Source: Uloborus plumipes (lineage: Eukaryota; Arthropoda; Arachnida; Araneae; Uloboridae). Taken from it: a stretch of 64,000 nucleotides of DNA. Made by a program: the position numbers and the translations under genes. A model generated the notes under the pieces. The model made no database searches, had not been told where the DNA came from, and was given only the letters and a program-made list of their open reading frames with translations. The stretch covers positions 21,658-85,657 of the forward strand of contig JAXGGA010004673.1 of the NCBI GenBank assembly GCA_038373865.1, given 5' to 3'. Each line of letters begins with the position of its first letter. The stretch's first letter is position 1. This document shows, piece after piece, positions 1 through 13,280 of this stretch.

Positions 1-486
1 CTGCATTTTTCCAAATTTAGGTAACCGCATCAAGAGCAAAAAAAAAAAAAAAACCCCTCTTAGCATATTTTTCAGTCAAAAATGGAAATAGAATTGGGGA
101 AAGCTGACCTAAATTTATTTGGGTAGAAGGGAAACTCAGGGAGCTTCTCCTTACAAGGACCCCTCTGAAGGGAAGATTGGATTATTCAACCGCCCGTGGT
201 ATTCGGGCTTTCCTTGAATGTGATTTAGGTCAAGACTCTCTGAGGGATTCAGTTGGGGGTATTTCTGAGGAAGCATGCCATTTGAACAGGATCTGGGAGT
301 TTGTTTAAAATGTGTTGATGAACCAATAATAGTAACCTAAATATTATGCCTGCCTGCTCATTTTGTTCTTTGAGTAAAAGTAGTAAAAGTTAATTTGCGA
401 GAAATAGAAGTATAGATCTCGCTCAGTAATTGGGTAGCGTGGTCGCCGGCATGAGGGTGCGCAAAGGCAGTGCTTTTAAAAATAAA

Positions 487-1158
487 TCTATATACACTCA
501 GGCACATTGAAAATAGCGACCCAAGAAGAAATCGTCGGATTGAAATGAAATTTAATACACATAATGATACAGATAAGAGACTCACTTGATCTCAAAATCA
601 AGGCAATTAAACTAATATAGGGTGAGCAACGACACAAATACATGGAATCTGTACAAGGTCGAAACTTGGCAAATTCAATCCGATGCTTTCTTCTTGGGTC
701 GCTATTTTCAATGTGCCTGAGTGTATATATATAAATGGATGTATGCATATTTATATGTTTGTTCATTATACAAATCCAGTTTTCGTCGGATTTTCATCAA
801 ACTTGGCACAGAGGTTCCTTGATGCACTAGAATACACATAGGCGGGGTTTTAAAATTTTAAAAATCCAAAAAGCTCAAAATTCAACGTTTTTCCTCAAAA
901 TCGCCATTTTCTTTCAATTTTGAATATATAGAGCAATAGAGATAAGCCTTTACTTTAAGCATACAAATTGATAAAATTTAATACTCTTAAATTTAAGTAT
1001 TTTCCAACACAGATTACGATTAACAATGAATTATCAATTTACGGCTCACCTATTTCATTTTAGCATGAAATAAGTTAAAAACAATTGTACCTTGGAACAT
1101 TGGCACAAACATTGCATGATGCAGAAAAATGAGAGGTTACCCGGGCAACGCCGGCTAG
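487..1158 (+). mobile_element. Non-autonomous Helitron, copy 1 (interrupted by MITE)
   Basis: It starts TCTATATA after an A and ends in a GC-rich hairpin (CCGGGCAACGCCGG) followed by CTAG and a T. That is the Helitron layout: A|TC...CTAG|T with no target duplication. Its interior matches copy 2, for example ATTTTCATCAAACTTG and ACAGAGGTTCCTTGATGC. No Rep/helicase frame is present. A MITE sits eight bases inside its 5' end. Confidence 0.8.
495..723. mobile_element. Tc1-type MITE nested in Helitron copy 1
   Basis: 229 bp with terminal inverted repeats of about 49 bp. The outer 37 bases are identical, and two mismatches follow in the next 12. It begins CACTCAGGCACATTGAAAAT and is flanked by TA (493-494 and 724-725). 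Removing it restores a Helitron 5' end like that of copy 2. It has no coding capacity. Its ends resemble those of the Tc1-like element at 29684. Confidence 0.88.
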
Positions 1159-1210
1159 TAAATAAATAAATTTCTAATTAGACATCTTTTATTGAAACAA
1201 GTTTAAATAA

Positions 1211-2053
1211 TCTATATCTATAAAAATGAGTGTATGTATATATATATACTTGTTCTCTATACAAATCCACAGTTTGCGTCAGATTTTCATCAAACTTGAC
1301 ACAGAGGTTCCTTGATGCCCTAGAATTCTCATAGGCGGGGTCTTGAAAGTTTAAAAAATCTAAAAAGCTCAAATTTAAATTTTTTGTCAAAAAATGACCC
1401 TTTTATTGGAATCTAGCCTATTTATATTGTAATCGAGATAGGCCTTTTAGCATTCAAATTGATGAAATTTAAGATTTTTAAATATTAGTATTTTCCAACA
1501 ATGATTACGATTAAAGTAATGAATTTTCAATTTAAGGCTCACCTATTTCCTTTTAGCATTGAAATAAGTAAAAAACAATCATAATTCATGTGGACTTTAT
1601 AAAAAGAGCCACGGATTTGAATTTCAAATTTGCAATGCGACTACAGTTGCGTCTGTAATGGAGATAAGCCTTCAGAACGAGAAACAGATTTATTTCTGAG
1701 TTATAATAATTTTTACTTTGTAGGTGGGAACAGTTAATAGAGAAAAGTTAATATTTTAAATTTGGCGGGTGAAATTGATGCAATTTTTTCACTTCCATGT
1801 GCATATATTTCATGCCAGTGGACGCGGCAAAGCACAGACAACATTTATCTTTCATTTTCACCTTTTGATAAGACTATTTTTCTGTAAACGTTTAACTTTC
1901 TGTAATATTTTAGTTTTTTTCAAAGTTTGTACCTAAGAGACTGATTGATGCAAATTACTTTATACCCATATGAATAGAACTCTTTCAAACTTATTTTCCC
2001 TGAATGCTATGTTGTATTAATAAGCACCCGGGCAACGACGGGTATTAAGCTAG
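1211..2053 (+). mobile_element. Non-autonomous Helitron, copy 2
   Basis: It begins TCTATATCTATAAAAATGAG after an A (1210) and ends with the hairpin ACCCGGGCAACGACGGGT, a short spacer and CTAG (2050-2053) before a T. It is homologous to copy 1 through its first 350 bp or so. At 843 bp it lacks coding sequence, so it is a passenger element. Confidence 0.82.
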
Positions 2054-2216
2054 TTGTTAATACAAAATGAATTCATCTTGAACGAAGGTCAAATTGCAAA
2101 AAGTAAATCATGAAAAATATTAGTCATATTTATGACAATATGAATGTTGACAGGGGAGAGGTGGGGTGCAAGGCGGTGAACTTACACCCCTGGATTTAAA
2201 AAAAAATTAAATTAAA

Positions 2217-2245
2217 CTAGCTGACCCGTACGAAGCATTCGCACT
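2217..2245 (-). mobile_element. Possible Helitron 3' end fragment
   Basis: Read on the minus strand this ends CGTACGGGTCAGCTAG followed by T, like a Helitron 3' terminus. No clear hairpin or matching 5' end was found, so it may be a truncated relic. Confidence 0.3.
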
Positions 2246-2437
2246 TAACAGAAGAAATGCAAAAGCGTTTTTTTTTTTTTTTTTTTTAATTTCAGTAATT
2301 GTTTTGAATAATAGTAAAAATATGAACTGTTTGTTTATTTTTCTCTGCTAGTGAATGAGCAAATCTTTATGCGTTCATCTTTATGTGGTTATCTTATAAA
2401 AGTGGTGAAGAAATCTTTAAAATGATGTCTTACTTAT

Positions 2438-3512
2438 TAGGGCTCGACCAATGGCTAATTTTGGTCAATGGGCGATGGACCGGTATTTTCTTCAAGTTAG
2501 CATCCTTGGACGAAATAAATGGCTGCTGAAATGTGCGTTTTAAGCATTTTTTAGGAGCAAAAAGTATTCAGTATATTGTTGAAAGTAGAAACTTATGCAA
2601 GGTAAAGTTAAAATCAAAATGACTGGGTATATAAATATGATAGTAAGATAGGGGGCCGTCGACATACTTACAATTCTAATTCTTTAATGAAAATATTTCA
2701 TAGAAAATAGCAGAAAAGTGGAGAAAAATCTTTAGTGAGCCGAAATATGCAACTAATAGGAAGATAAGGTAAAAGAGAAAGGGGGAGAAGAATGTAAAGG
2801 ATTGTAATGAAAATGCACACTAGCATTTAAAAGTGCAAAGGTAAAATGATATGAGTTAAAGCGAGATATGGTAAATAAGTATTGTAGTGCATAGTAGTGT
2901 TTCTAAAAAAATGATGCTTAATTTTTTTAACAGTATTCATTTTTTTTCTAAAAAACAGCAAGCGAAAAAACCTTCACAAAAGTATGAGAAAGTAATAAAA
3001 CAAAGAAGTGTCCGTATAGCAATTATCCACAATGTAAGTTCGTCTAAGTGTAAAAAAAAACGGATTTTTAACCTGTCCTTTGAAACAACCAACAACGAAA
3101 ACCAACACCATTAAATTTCCAGGGAAAAGCTGAAATAGCAAAATTCCCCAAAAATAATCCTCCTTAATAGCGGACTCCTCCCAATAACGAACAAAACTTC
3201 CAGTTCTGTGACTGTCCGTCGTTCCAAGGTTTCACTGTAATTCTTAAAACTCTCATTAAAGCGATCGTTCGAAAAGTGTCTGCTTTATGGTGAAAATTTC
3301 GGTATCTGCTCGAAATTCGGAAAATTCCGTAACTCAGAACTGTGCTGCCCGATTTCGGGTTACGTGCTGTACGCATTTTCATTTATGAAGTAAAAAATAG
3401 AGAAGGTACAATTACCCCTTAAGAAAATTTAGATTTTTTTTCCCACAAAAACCATCGTCCATATAGATGTTTTCCGAGGCCGATGTTTCCACCAAATTAG
3501 CATCGGCTGAAA
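2438..3512 (-). mobile_element. Degraded relative of the hAT-type element at 26378-34012
   Basis: Its left end TAGGGCTCGACCAATGG matches the TAAGGCTCGACCGATG terminus. Its interior (GCCGTCGACATA, TCATTAAAGCGATCG and AGGCCGATG near 3478) matches 26383-27200 in reverse orientation. The opposite terminus is lost. It also carries the first copy of the 220-bp direct repeat. Confidence 0.65.
2893..3112 (+). repeat. 220-bp direct repeat, copy 1
   Basis: Begins TAGTGTTTCTAAAAAAATGA and ends near ACCAACAACGAAAACCAAC. It is repeated at 3589-3825 with homopolymer length changes and point differences. No gene is visible. Confidence 0.75.
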
Positions 3513-3588
3513 AAAAAACAAAAAAAAAAAAAAAACTCTAAACCTTTCTAAAAAGAAATACTCACGAGCATATTCGAATGAAAAACAA

Positions 3589-3825
3589 AGTAGTGTTTCT
3601 AAAAAAATAATGCTTAATTTTTTTAACAGCATTCATTTTTTCCATCCGAAAAAAAAAAACACATAAGTATGAAAAAGTTAATAAAAGAAAAAAGTGTCCT
3701 TATAGCAATTACCCATAATGTAAGTTCGTTTAAGTGTTTAAAAAAAAAAAAAAACTGGATTTTTTTTTTTTTTTTTGTACCTGTCCCTTGAGCTTGGAAA
3801 CAACCAACAACGACAACCAAAGCCA
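3589..3825 (+). repeat. 220-bp direct repeat, copy 2
   Basis: Second copy of the 2893-3112 sequence, with expanded A and T runs around 3739-3776. The two copies in the same orientation about 700 bp apart suggest a local duplication. Confidence 0.75.
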
Positions 3826-3867
3826 AATGTTGAACAAAATTTGATAGAAATCTGTTTATGAAGAATA

Positions 3868-6800
3868 GTCCAGGCTAGAAGGCCATATACCTAAAATTTT
3901 TACATAAATGACATTTTTTGGTGGTTTTTATATGAATTTGACCTGCTGATTCCGAATCCGTTGAGTGCCAGACGCTAAACCTTGAGCATTTTTGTCAAAA
4001 TGGCGAAATCCAATATGGCTGCTGTAAAAGGTACGAAGCAAATTAATGGAATCGTGCGTGCAATGAAACATTTTACACACTTAAAAATGATTGTACTCTT
4101 TAGTCAAAATATAATTCTATTGAAAATTAATATTTATGAAAAGTATACGAATAAAAAAATTATAAAAATGGTAAAATTCAAGATGTCAGCCTAAAAAGTT
4201 GTAAGGTTCGATTTTCAGGTATAAATCATTTTTTAAACCGTAATTTACATGAAAATAGAATGTTTAACAAAGATAAATGTTTAAAATGATTTGCAGTGAG
4301 CATAAAAATGTGATTTAGCCTAAAAATAACACTGAAAAAATGTTTAGAAACATTTCAAACTTAAGTTTCGGGATTTTGCCGGCTTAAACCAATTTCCTGC
4401 AAGAAACAAGTTTATTTTGCGAAAAAGTTTCCCATATTGATACAAGTTGCATGAATACGAAATTCTCACTGGTGTGAAACGTATTTTTAGCTACCAGTTG
4501 GAAGGTATATCCAACGTGTTTGTTTAGTGTTTCGCCTTCAGCTGGATTATGGATTGTTCAGATTGACTTCACCCAAGTAAGGGTATGTGCAATCTCTCGA
4601 TATTGTAGTTTTGGATGAATTGCAAAACAAATAAGCGGCTTAGCTATTTGCTTGCAATTTTTGCCTTAGCACTGGCCATATTTGTCAAACTGCTTCAGGA
4701 GCTTTCCTCGTAAGTCAGAAAGGTGCTGAATTATTACCATCAACCTATCTAAGAGTTTTTGGCAAGTTTCCAATTTCTTGCTGTAAATTAACTTATTTTA
4801 ATTTGGAAGGTTTCTAAATTCTTTCGGAATACTACTGACTTTAGCTAAGTAGTGAGTCATAATCACATAGGCTTCTTCATGAGAAACAAAAGCTTGTTGA
4901 ATTCCAACACCAATCTAATCGGAAAAGAATCGGTACCAGTAATAACTACACATTGACCTGGGGATCAAATATAGTAGGTTCACAACAAACTTAATTACTT
5001 GCGTCTTATTTGGTACTACTTTCAGCACGATGTCTCTTTTAGAAAGTGGTGATTTATCATTAAGTTGAAAAACATAATAGATATTTTTCTCTTATGCGGC
5101 TCGACGTTGTGACGTAGTACTAAGTTTATCATATCTCTCAAACAGATTGTGTACCGCTAGAATAGTTTGTATCTCGTGCTTAATAAGGTTTTCTACACCA
5201 TCAATACAATTACTCAAGCATCTGGCTTTGCTGGTAAAGGTACTGCCCACAATGTTGCACATTCACCAAGAATGGTAATTTCTGGACGACTCTTACCGCC
5301 GCCTATCCTGAAAACTGCCTTTAGTTTTGACTCTAGTACAGATTTATTAGGACCTCTCATATTTCACTCATCATTAAATAAAGCAGTAGGAAGAGGAGCC
5401 ACTTCTTGACTAAATAATTTCTGCAAGGAAGCTTTCCCTTGATGACTTCATTAAACCACATACCATTCTTGTGTTCGGTGTACGATTTGAATCACAGATT
5501 TTAGTCTTCTTTTGATATGATTGTAACCATTGTTTTAACCTTCTTAATGTTTAGTGGCATCCTTGAGGCCACGTTTTGTCATATGCATGCCATTGTGTTT
5601 TTCCAATTTTTCCCGAGTCCTCTGCATTTAAAGTTCTATCAATACTTTATGCTTAAGTCTATATCACATCAAGAAAGGAAAAAAAAAAACTAAACACATT
5701 TTTGTAGAGATGGTAGGTATAGTGATTTGTACAGTCATTTGAAGTAGTAAAATAAAAAAGGGCTTTCTGTTACAATAAAGCATCAAAAGAGAAAACTTTG
5801 CACATTTTTTAGTTAAGTAGTAACAATTTTTTGTTTTGCTGTCTCACAGGCATTTTTAAGTCTCTCTCAAGACTTTTTTCTCCTTTTTAGTTTAGTAACA
5901 ATGTTTTGTTCGGTTGATTCGCAGACGCTTCTAAATTTATCACAAAACATTTATCGAATATATCTCATTAGCCTTAAGCATTTTTCGCTTTTTCATTGGA
6001 AAAAAATAATTTTTTGTAGTGCTGTTTCTCATACGATTCTATTTTTACTGGAAAATATGTTTTTTATTTGTCTGATATGTTTTAAGCCAAGTTCTCTCTT
6101 CACAGTTACACAGTAAAAACAGAGCGAAACACTCCTGGAAAATAATGGGCAGCTATAGGCTTAACTTCTGCCAGTAACATACCTGGAAGAAATCAGGAAA
6201 GTTTCCTGCTGAAGTCAGAAACTTTGCTAAAGAATTTATAACACTTCCAAACAAAAGTCAGTTACTTTACGGCAATAAATCGGAAACTTGCGAAAAACTC
6301 TTAGGTTGATGATAGCAGTTCGGCACATTTCTGGCTTACCAGGAAAGCTCTTGAAGCAGTTTAACAAATATGGCTACTGCTAAGGCAGGAATGTCAAGCA
6401 AATAGCTGAGCCGCTAATTTGTTTGCAATTCAGTAGCTGGTAGCTAAAAATACGTTTCACACCAGTGAGAAGTTCGCATTCATGCAACTTGTGTCAATGT
6501 GGGAAACTTTTTCGCAAAAGAAACTTGTTTGTTGCAGAAAATTGGTTTAAGCCGGCAAAATCCCGAAACTTAAGTTTGGAATGTTTCTAAATATTTTTTC
6601 AGTGTTATTTTTAGGCTAAATCACATTTTTCATGCTCCCTGCATAGCATTTTAAACATTTATCTTTGTTAAAACATTCTATTTTCATATAAATTACGGTT
6701 TAAAAAATGATTTATACCTGAAAATCGAACCTTACAATATTTTAGGCTCACATCTTGAATTTTACCATTTTGATAATTTTTTTATTCGTATACTTTTCAT

Positions 6801-7079
6801 AAATATTAATTTTCAATAGAATTATACTTTGACTAAAGCGTACAATCATTTTTAAGTGTATAAAATGTTTCATTGCACGCACGATTCCATTAATTGGCTT
6901 CGTACCTTTTACGGCAGCCATATTGGATTTCGCCATTTTGACAAAAATGCTCAAGGTTTAGCGTCTGGCACTCAACGGATTCGGAATCAGCAGGTCAAAT
7001 TCATAGAGAAACCACCAAAAAATGTCATATATGTAAAAATTTTAGGTTCGATGACATTTCAATGGACACTAGCCTGGAC
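3868..7079 (+). mobile_element. Large foldback element, copy A
   Basis: The ends GTCCAGGCTAG...CTAGCCTGGAC are flanked by TA. Two arms of about 900 bp are inverted repeats, for example TTGACCTGCTGATTCCGAAT at 3938 and its complement near 6985. The middle (about 4990-5460) carries a decayed gene fragment, better seen on the minus strand and shared with copy B. The stretch 5650-6120 is AT-rich with no recognisable gene. Confidence 0.85.
4990..5446 (-). pseudogene. Decayed captured gene fragment in foldback copy A
   Basis: On the minus strand, short frames read APLPTALFNDE, stop, then LESKLKAVF. Further along they parallel LFERYDKF in copy B. The same TGA after FNDE/FDDE occurs in both copies, so the fragment was already broken before the element multiplied. 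It resembles, from memory, an uncharacterised invertebrate protein family with an ALFD...ERYD pattern. Function unknown. Confidence 0.4.
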
Positions 7080-7081
7080 TA

Positions 7082-10000
7082 AACAACTATTGCGATGAGT
7101 ACCTCCTAGCGTTGAGTTATAGCAATCAAGTTAACATATAAATAGAATAATCTTTGTTTTTTCAACAATCAATGCTGGATTATTTTTAGTGGCATTGAAG
7201 ATGGTGCTTTTTGTTTCTTTTAAGACTGACTGAGTATCCGCATGAAATATACAGAAAGGGTTTCGTCTGAGCTACGTGCTGCTTTTTATTCAATTAATGT
7301 TAAGTTTCCTTTAACAAAGATTTCGAAAACAAAGTATAAAAATGGTATTAAAAGTAAAGCTTTAAGTATTCAATGACATTTGGAAGCATGCAGCAGCGAC
7401 CATTATTTCGACGATAAAAATTTGAAACTAAATAAATGAAAAAAAAAATTTAAAAAAAACGTCAGTTTTATTTCTGTCAGTAGCCCTTTTTACAACTATT
7501 GTTCCAGCTAACTATATAAATAAACAAATCAACATTAACTTATTTGTTTTTTTTTTCTCCTCAACGTGATGAAAATTATTTGTATCCTATTTGTACACTT
7601 GCGCACACATCAAGTAATACAAAATCGATAGTCAAAGAGCAAAAAAGAACAGATGGATCAGGAGACAAGCTTTTATTAATTTACAGATTTTGTTTTGAAA
7701 ATACATTTCCTTCTTTATATACAATTGTTCAGTTTTGAAATTTTTGATTTTCAGATTTTATCATAAATACATTTTTATTGTACAAAACCGGAAAGACTTT
7801 TGGGATCATATTAGTTGAGAAAGTTGTAAAATGAGATCTTACAAATAAATTAAAAACTCGAAGAATTTAAATTCATTAAAATAAATAACACACATATGTA
7901 ATATATATGCCCTAAGAAAATCAAAATTTCAATTGAGCTTTCTGGAAATAATTTTTATATTGTAAAAATTTAAATCAAATTTTTTTAAGAATAAAATTTT
8001 AGAATCCAGAAATAGAAACAAAATGGCAATGAACATTTCTTGAAATTTCACTTGTATAGTAAAACTTCCCTGCAACTGCAAAAATCGAACAATGATAAGA
8101 ATGTGTTTATTGCTATTTGTTTATAATTTTCAGGGTGGCTACCTTTATCTTTTTTCTAATTTCATTAAATGAAAAAGTGAAATTTCAATGTAACTTGAGG
8201 CATTTTCTGGCAAAAACGGATCATTTGAAAAAATTACACAAAAATTAAAAAAATAAACGCTATTATATTCACAAGGTTAAAAAACAAACTGAAATCATCA
8301 ATATTAACTCATCAATGTTTTATCAAGAGGTATTTCATATTAATGTAGTTAAACTTAAAAGAACAGCATTGAAGCACTGGCTGATCAGATAATAGTAATG
8401 ATCCAAGAGACTACTTTTATTGCAAAAGTCGAACCAAACTGGAAAACTTAGTTGAACCATTTGATCAACAATTGATCTACATTGTACTTTCTATTTTAAA
8501 CAATTAATCATTGTGGTTTTTTTAAATTAATGTCAAAAGGAAAAAAAAAAGTATGTAGTTTCATAATTTGCTCTTATGTTCAAGATGTAATAAAATTTAA
8601 GATTATGCAAATTATGATCCCCCCCCCCCCCCCAATAAACTTAACAGTACTAGTTGATGGGTGCTAGGGATAACGGATGGCGTATGGATATGAGGTGCTT
8701 CCATCCACAGCTCAATTTGCATGGGAGCTCATGGGAATGTACCTTTGTACTACTCCTCTTTTCAGGAGAATTTTAGAAGATTAGGTGGTATTTGGATGAT
8801 TTACACATGAATAGAAGTTTTGAAGAAGAAGGGTCTGCTGAGAAAAAAAAAATAATTGACCCTGCTTCTTTTTTTCTCTGAATTTTTTTAAAATCAAATT
8901 ACAGCATTAAAAATTATATTTTAGCAGCAGCTGCCCATGGTTGAGGACAAAAACTCAACAACTTAAATAAATTGTAAATGATTTGTGAGCTTTTGAGAAC
9001 AAAATAGGTGATCTTTCTGTTCACCTTTGTATGTTTTTCGTGTATTGTACATTTTATGTAAAAGAAAAGTAAAAGCCTCTGAGAATTACTGCAAGGAATG
9101 AGGGGGGGGGGGGGGACTAATCAAGGTCGTGTAAATTCTAAGTTATATTTATTTTTAAAAAAGACTGCAGGGAAGAATAGCTAAGAGAAACAAAAGATTT
9201 CAGAATGCATTTCTTCTAAATAATCACCATACGAGATAAACCGTTTCAAGGATAACCATTATGTCTAGGCACTTAATTGTGAGCTTTTGGGGCACTTGAT
9301 TATTGCTTTGAGTCTATACAATCCCAATTTTTTTCATTCAAAATTACAGTTCTTAAACAGAAAATTTTTCATCGAGTGGACAAAAATCTAAATAATTAGA
9401 AAACATTTTTTTTCAATTTCAATCTTGAATTTCAGCACGTTCAGCAGTGTTTAGTTATTCGTTGTAGGTAGACACCCTGAACTTGGTAAAACATTTAAAT
9501 CATTAAATTAAGGCTGTATGGTAAAAACTGGGAATAAACAAATTTAATCGGAAAATTTACCAATATAAAGCTCATACCACACACAATTTAAAGTATGAAG
9601 AACAATTATATTTTTTTCATTATTAACCTCTTTATAAACTAAAGTATTACATTAAATGAAAAATCTCAAGTTCTAAAATTTCAGATTTAGTTTTTTCCTC
9701 CCTATTTTTATCTTCAGTACAAAGCTGTATCTTGTTTTCATAGATAGAAAATTGAACTTAACTTCCTCAGAACTAAAATAAGAAATTGTAACTACTATGT
9801 AAGAGATATTCACATAGCTCAAAGTTTACATTACTAAACTTACCTTATAAAACTTTATTTTGATATAACTCTACAAACAGTGAAATGCAAAAAGAAAAGT
9901 AAAAATTTAAGCAATGCACAACTACATGGTATTGGTTAATTCAAACAACACACAGACCAAAACATGTCAAAAACAAAGAAGATCAGTAAAAAAAAAAAAA

Positions 10001-13000
10001 AAAATCTGAAACCAAAATAAACGCAAATTGTAGGTTTTATTTTATATTTTAATTTTTTAGCAAACAAATTGAAATGGGTAGGGATTTCATTAATTATGCA
10101 TCGATCTTTGACCTTCAAAATTTACAACTATTTATACAATCTGAGAAAAATCCAATTTAAGGATAACACTTAAGAGTTAAAAGTTACAAGAATATTTTCA
10201 AACAGCTTCTAAATGTATTAGTTTTGAGGAAGTTAAGAATTTTTAGCACACATGTGCTAATGATTTTCTCAAAAAGATTTAGTCTTTAAATTTTTTTAAC
10301 ATTTGGAAAAATTTATGAATTTAGAAATAAAAATATCAAAATATTCCTCTCATTAAATTCCAAAACTTTCTATAAAAATTAAGTATCTAAAACCATTATT
10401 TAATATCCCATTAAAATTCTAGAACTTTAAAAAGTATTTGAAAGCTCATTGATTTTGATCTTAGAAATGGATCCAAAATTATGTACCATTGAAGAGTTAA
10501 AAGCTCAAACATCTACTTTTCTATGGCTATTAAAACTAGTTAAGAAATGGAAGTGGCACAACTACAGATTTCAGTACACAAAGCAACACACTGATTATTA
10601 CAACTTAAAGCGAAAATGTATTAAATTTTGACTCAAAATTTTAAAAGTTTTATTCATTTTAAACCTTTAATGTATTCAAACTACAACATTGCATGACGCC
10701 ATAACTCAAACTACATGAATTCCATGGCACTTTATAATTCGTTCACGAGAAAGATAGACTAGATGTAAACAAAGAATTGCGCGCTTGGCGACGGAAATTA
10801 TGTATTTGGCTTGAACAAGAACACGTTACGAAATCAGACATCAAATCCTATTGATTAAATTATTTTTTTATTCCAGAGAGAAAATTCCCGAAATTTGCAT
10901 TAGTGGCAAACCTTCTGACAACCTATTTGTTTACTTTCAGTCTATCTTTTCGGTGAATAGAGTGTAGCTTTGCATTTAAAAAAAAGGGAGGAGGGGAATG
11001 TTTCATAGCAGCATAAATAGAGAACCAATAAAAAATGAACATGTATTTTCATGGGCTAGTCTCACTTCCTCCTCAATTCTTAATGTAGTTCTAGTAATCT
11101 TTTTAAAATTATTCATTATGTTACAACTAATCTAGTCCAGTAAACTGTTATATTCAACTTTAAACCTAATATAATTTCCCCCAATATCTGGGCAAATATA
11201 GGATTTAAACAGCTTAAAAACTATGGATTTTGGTTATGTTGTTTGAAATGAGCTACAACAGCATGGCCAACTCGTGGCATACCTACTTAATTTTTGTTGG
11301 ACATTGCCATTCTGATTAGAAAAATTAAATAGTTTATTTTTTACTGTTTTATGCTTTTGAGAATATTACTTAAGGCTTCTTTGAAGTTTACAACAGTAGT
11401 AAATTCCAATTTAAATTTTTTCCCTTAAATTCCCATTTATGAACTTAGGACATTAATTAACTCGTATCAGGAACACAGTGCTTGCTAAGCATCATATTGA
11501 TTTACGGACTATAAGATGAGTTGATTTTTAACCAGTATATTTAGTTTGTTTTAATATGAATTTGAGTAAAAGATTTGAATAAGATATGTAATTCGTTTTT
11601 TTTTTCTGGAACCTCTCTGATCTTTAGATTTCTACATAAAAGTTTGATTGGCCCTTGAACAACCAAAGGTTGACTTGACCACATAGGTTTTAAAAAAGCA
11701 ACATCTTACATTGTTGTTCAGTACTCCTATTAAATCATACATCTATACTTTCTTTTTTTCCTTTCTTACTTTTATCCATTTAATACTTAACTTCAGAACT
11801 ATAATATAAAACTAAAAGTTTATTTTTTAACATAGTAGCCTTCCAGTGAAACTTTTCCAACAACGTTGTACCAGTTTTTCGATCATAAAGTAATGAAAAC
11901 TAGAATATACACACAACTATGCTTGATTAATCCTATTATAGTTGATAAGTTGTAAGCATCCAATTAGTTAATTTGCGCCAGAAACACTTTTTTTACATCA
12001 GTTGAAATTATTTTTAGCTAATTTCAGTTTCAATCAGATGATAGAAAGTAATAAATTCACAGGTTATTACATGATACTCATACTGCTGCTAATAGAAGTT
12101 GCGCCACTGCAGAATAAGTCTGTAAGACACATAACTGAACATTTATGAATACCTTTTGTCATCTATCCTAATGCACATGATTTATGTAAATTATATGAGC
12201 TGTTACATGCAGACAACTTCAACGAGAGAACACCAATAATTTGCATAGTTATCTAGCCATTCGAAGGCTTATTGAATTGCATAGTTTTTAGGCACATTTT
12301 GGAAAGTGGCAACATTGAGCGATTGATTAATATGATTTGAAATGCCAGTTAAACAGATACAGCCAATATCATAGGGAGGGGGAGGGGGACAATTTAAAAA
12401 ATATTTCTTCTAATTTTAAGTCACTGAGATCACCAAAATAATGAAATAAATTTCAATAATAAAATGCTATAGTACAGCTAATCACAGTACACAAAAACAT
12501 TTAGAAAAGTACATAATGATTTTTAATGAATTTAGTTAAATCTTAACTATTAAAACTGATCTAGGAGAGAATAAGGATACCATTCATGTAACTTTTGCTC
12601 TAGTGATTTTTTTCAGTGTTAATTACACACTGCTTTAGCATATTATTAATGTACTGAATTATAGAGCATTAGTTATAGACAACAGGTGAAGGATTCCCTT
12701 TAAGGAATAATTACATGATCTGATAATATCTTCTGAATCTTGTCATGAGTAATAATTGTTTGAATTTTGTAAAAACTGCATTATATTTTAGTGACAAAAT
12801 ATAGAAGGGTTATATCACAACAATATTTTATTTTAAAGAGCACCATATATAATTAAATGTACCTTGAACAATCAACTGATTCAATCAGGAATAAGTTATT
12901 CATCCTTTTTTTGCATACTTCCCGTACACAAATATATATTTATGCTGCTGTGTTTTTAAACTAAAAATTTGCATGTAAATGTGACAACAGAAAAAAAAAA

Positions 13001-13048
13001 GCAAATTGCTGAAGAGTCAACTGAATGCTAATCTTTGATTTTACAATA
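7082..13048. other. Non-coding region downstream of STIM; no gene seen
   Basis: About 6 kb of AT-rich sequence with stop codons in all frames; the longest open stretches are about 60 codons and unlike known proteins. It includes a 15-C run (8619-8633) and a 14-G run (9102-9115). Part could be distal STIM 3' UTR, but I see no decisive polyadenylation site. Confidence 0.5.
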
Positions 13049-13050
13049 TA

Positions 13051-13278
13051 CCGTAAAGTCGGGTTACTTGGACCCTAAGGGGTTACTTGAGCCCTATACA
13101 GTAAAATGATAAAATCTAGGTTTGGTACTTATTAGTTGAAGACTTGCACGTAGTTCCTCGTTTCTCCTCTAGGTAGAAGCACTCTGCAGTCTCTAATGCT
13201 AGTACCAAACCCAGATTTTATCATTTTACTGTGGGCTCAAGTAACCTCCTTGTGGGTCCAAGTAACCCGACTTTACGG
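13051..13278. mobile_element. TA-flanked MITE with long inverted repeats
   Basis: Starts CCGTAAAGTCGGGTTACTTG and ends with its complement. The arms are about 80 bp, with an inner pair ATTTTATCATTTTACTGT. It is flanked by TA on both sides (13049-13050, 13279-13280) and is 228 bp with no frame. The layout suits Tc1/mariner mobilisation; the family is not identified. Confidence 0.88.
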
Positions 13279-13280
13279 TA

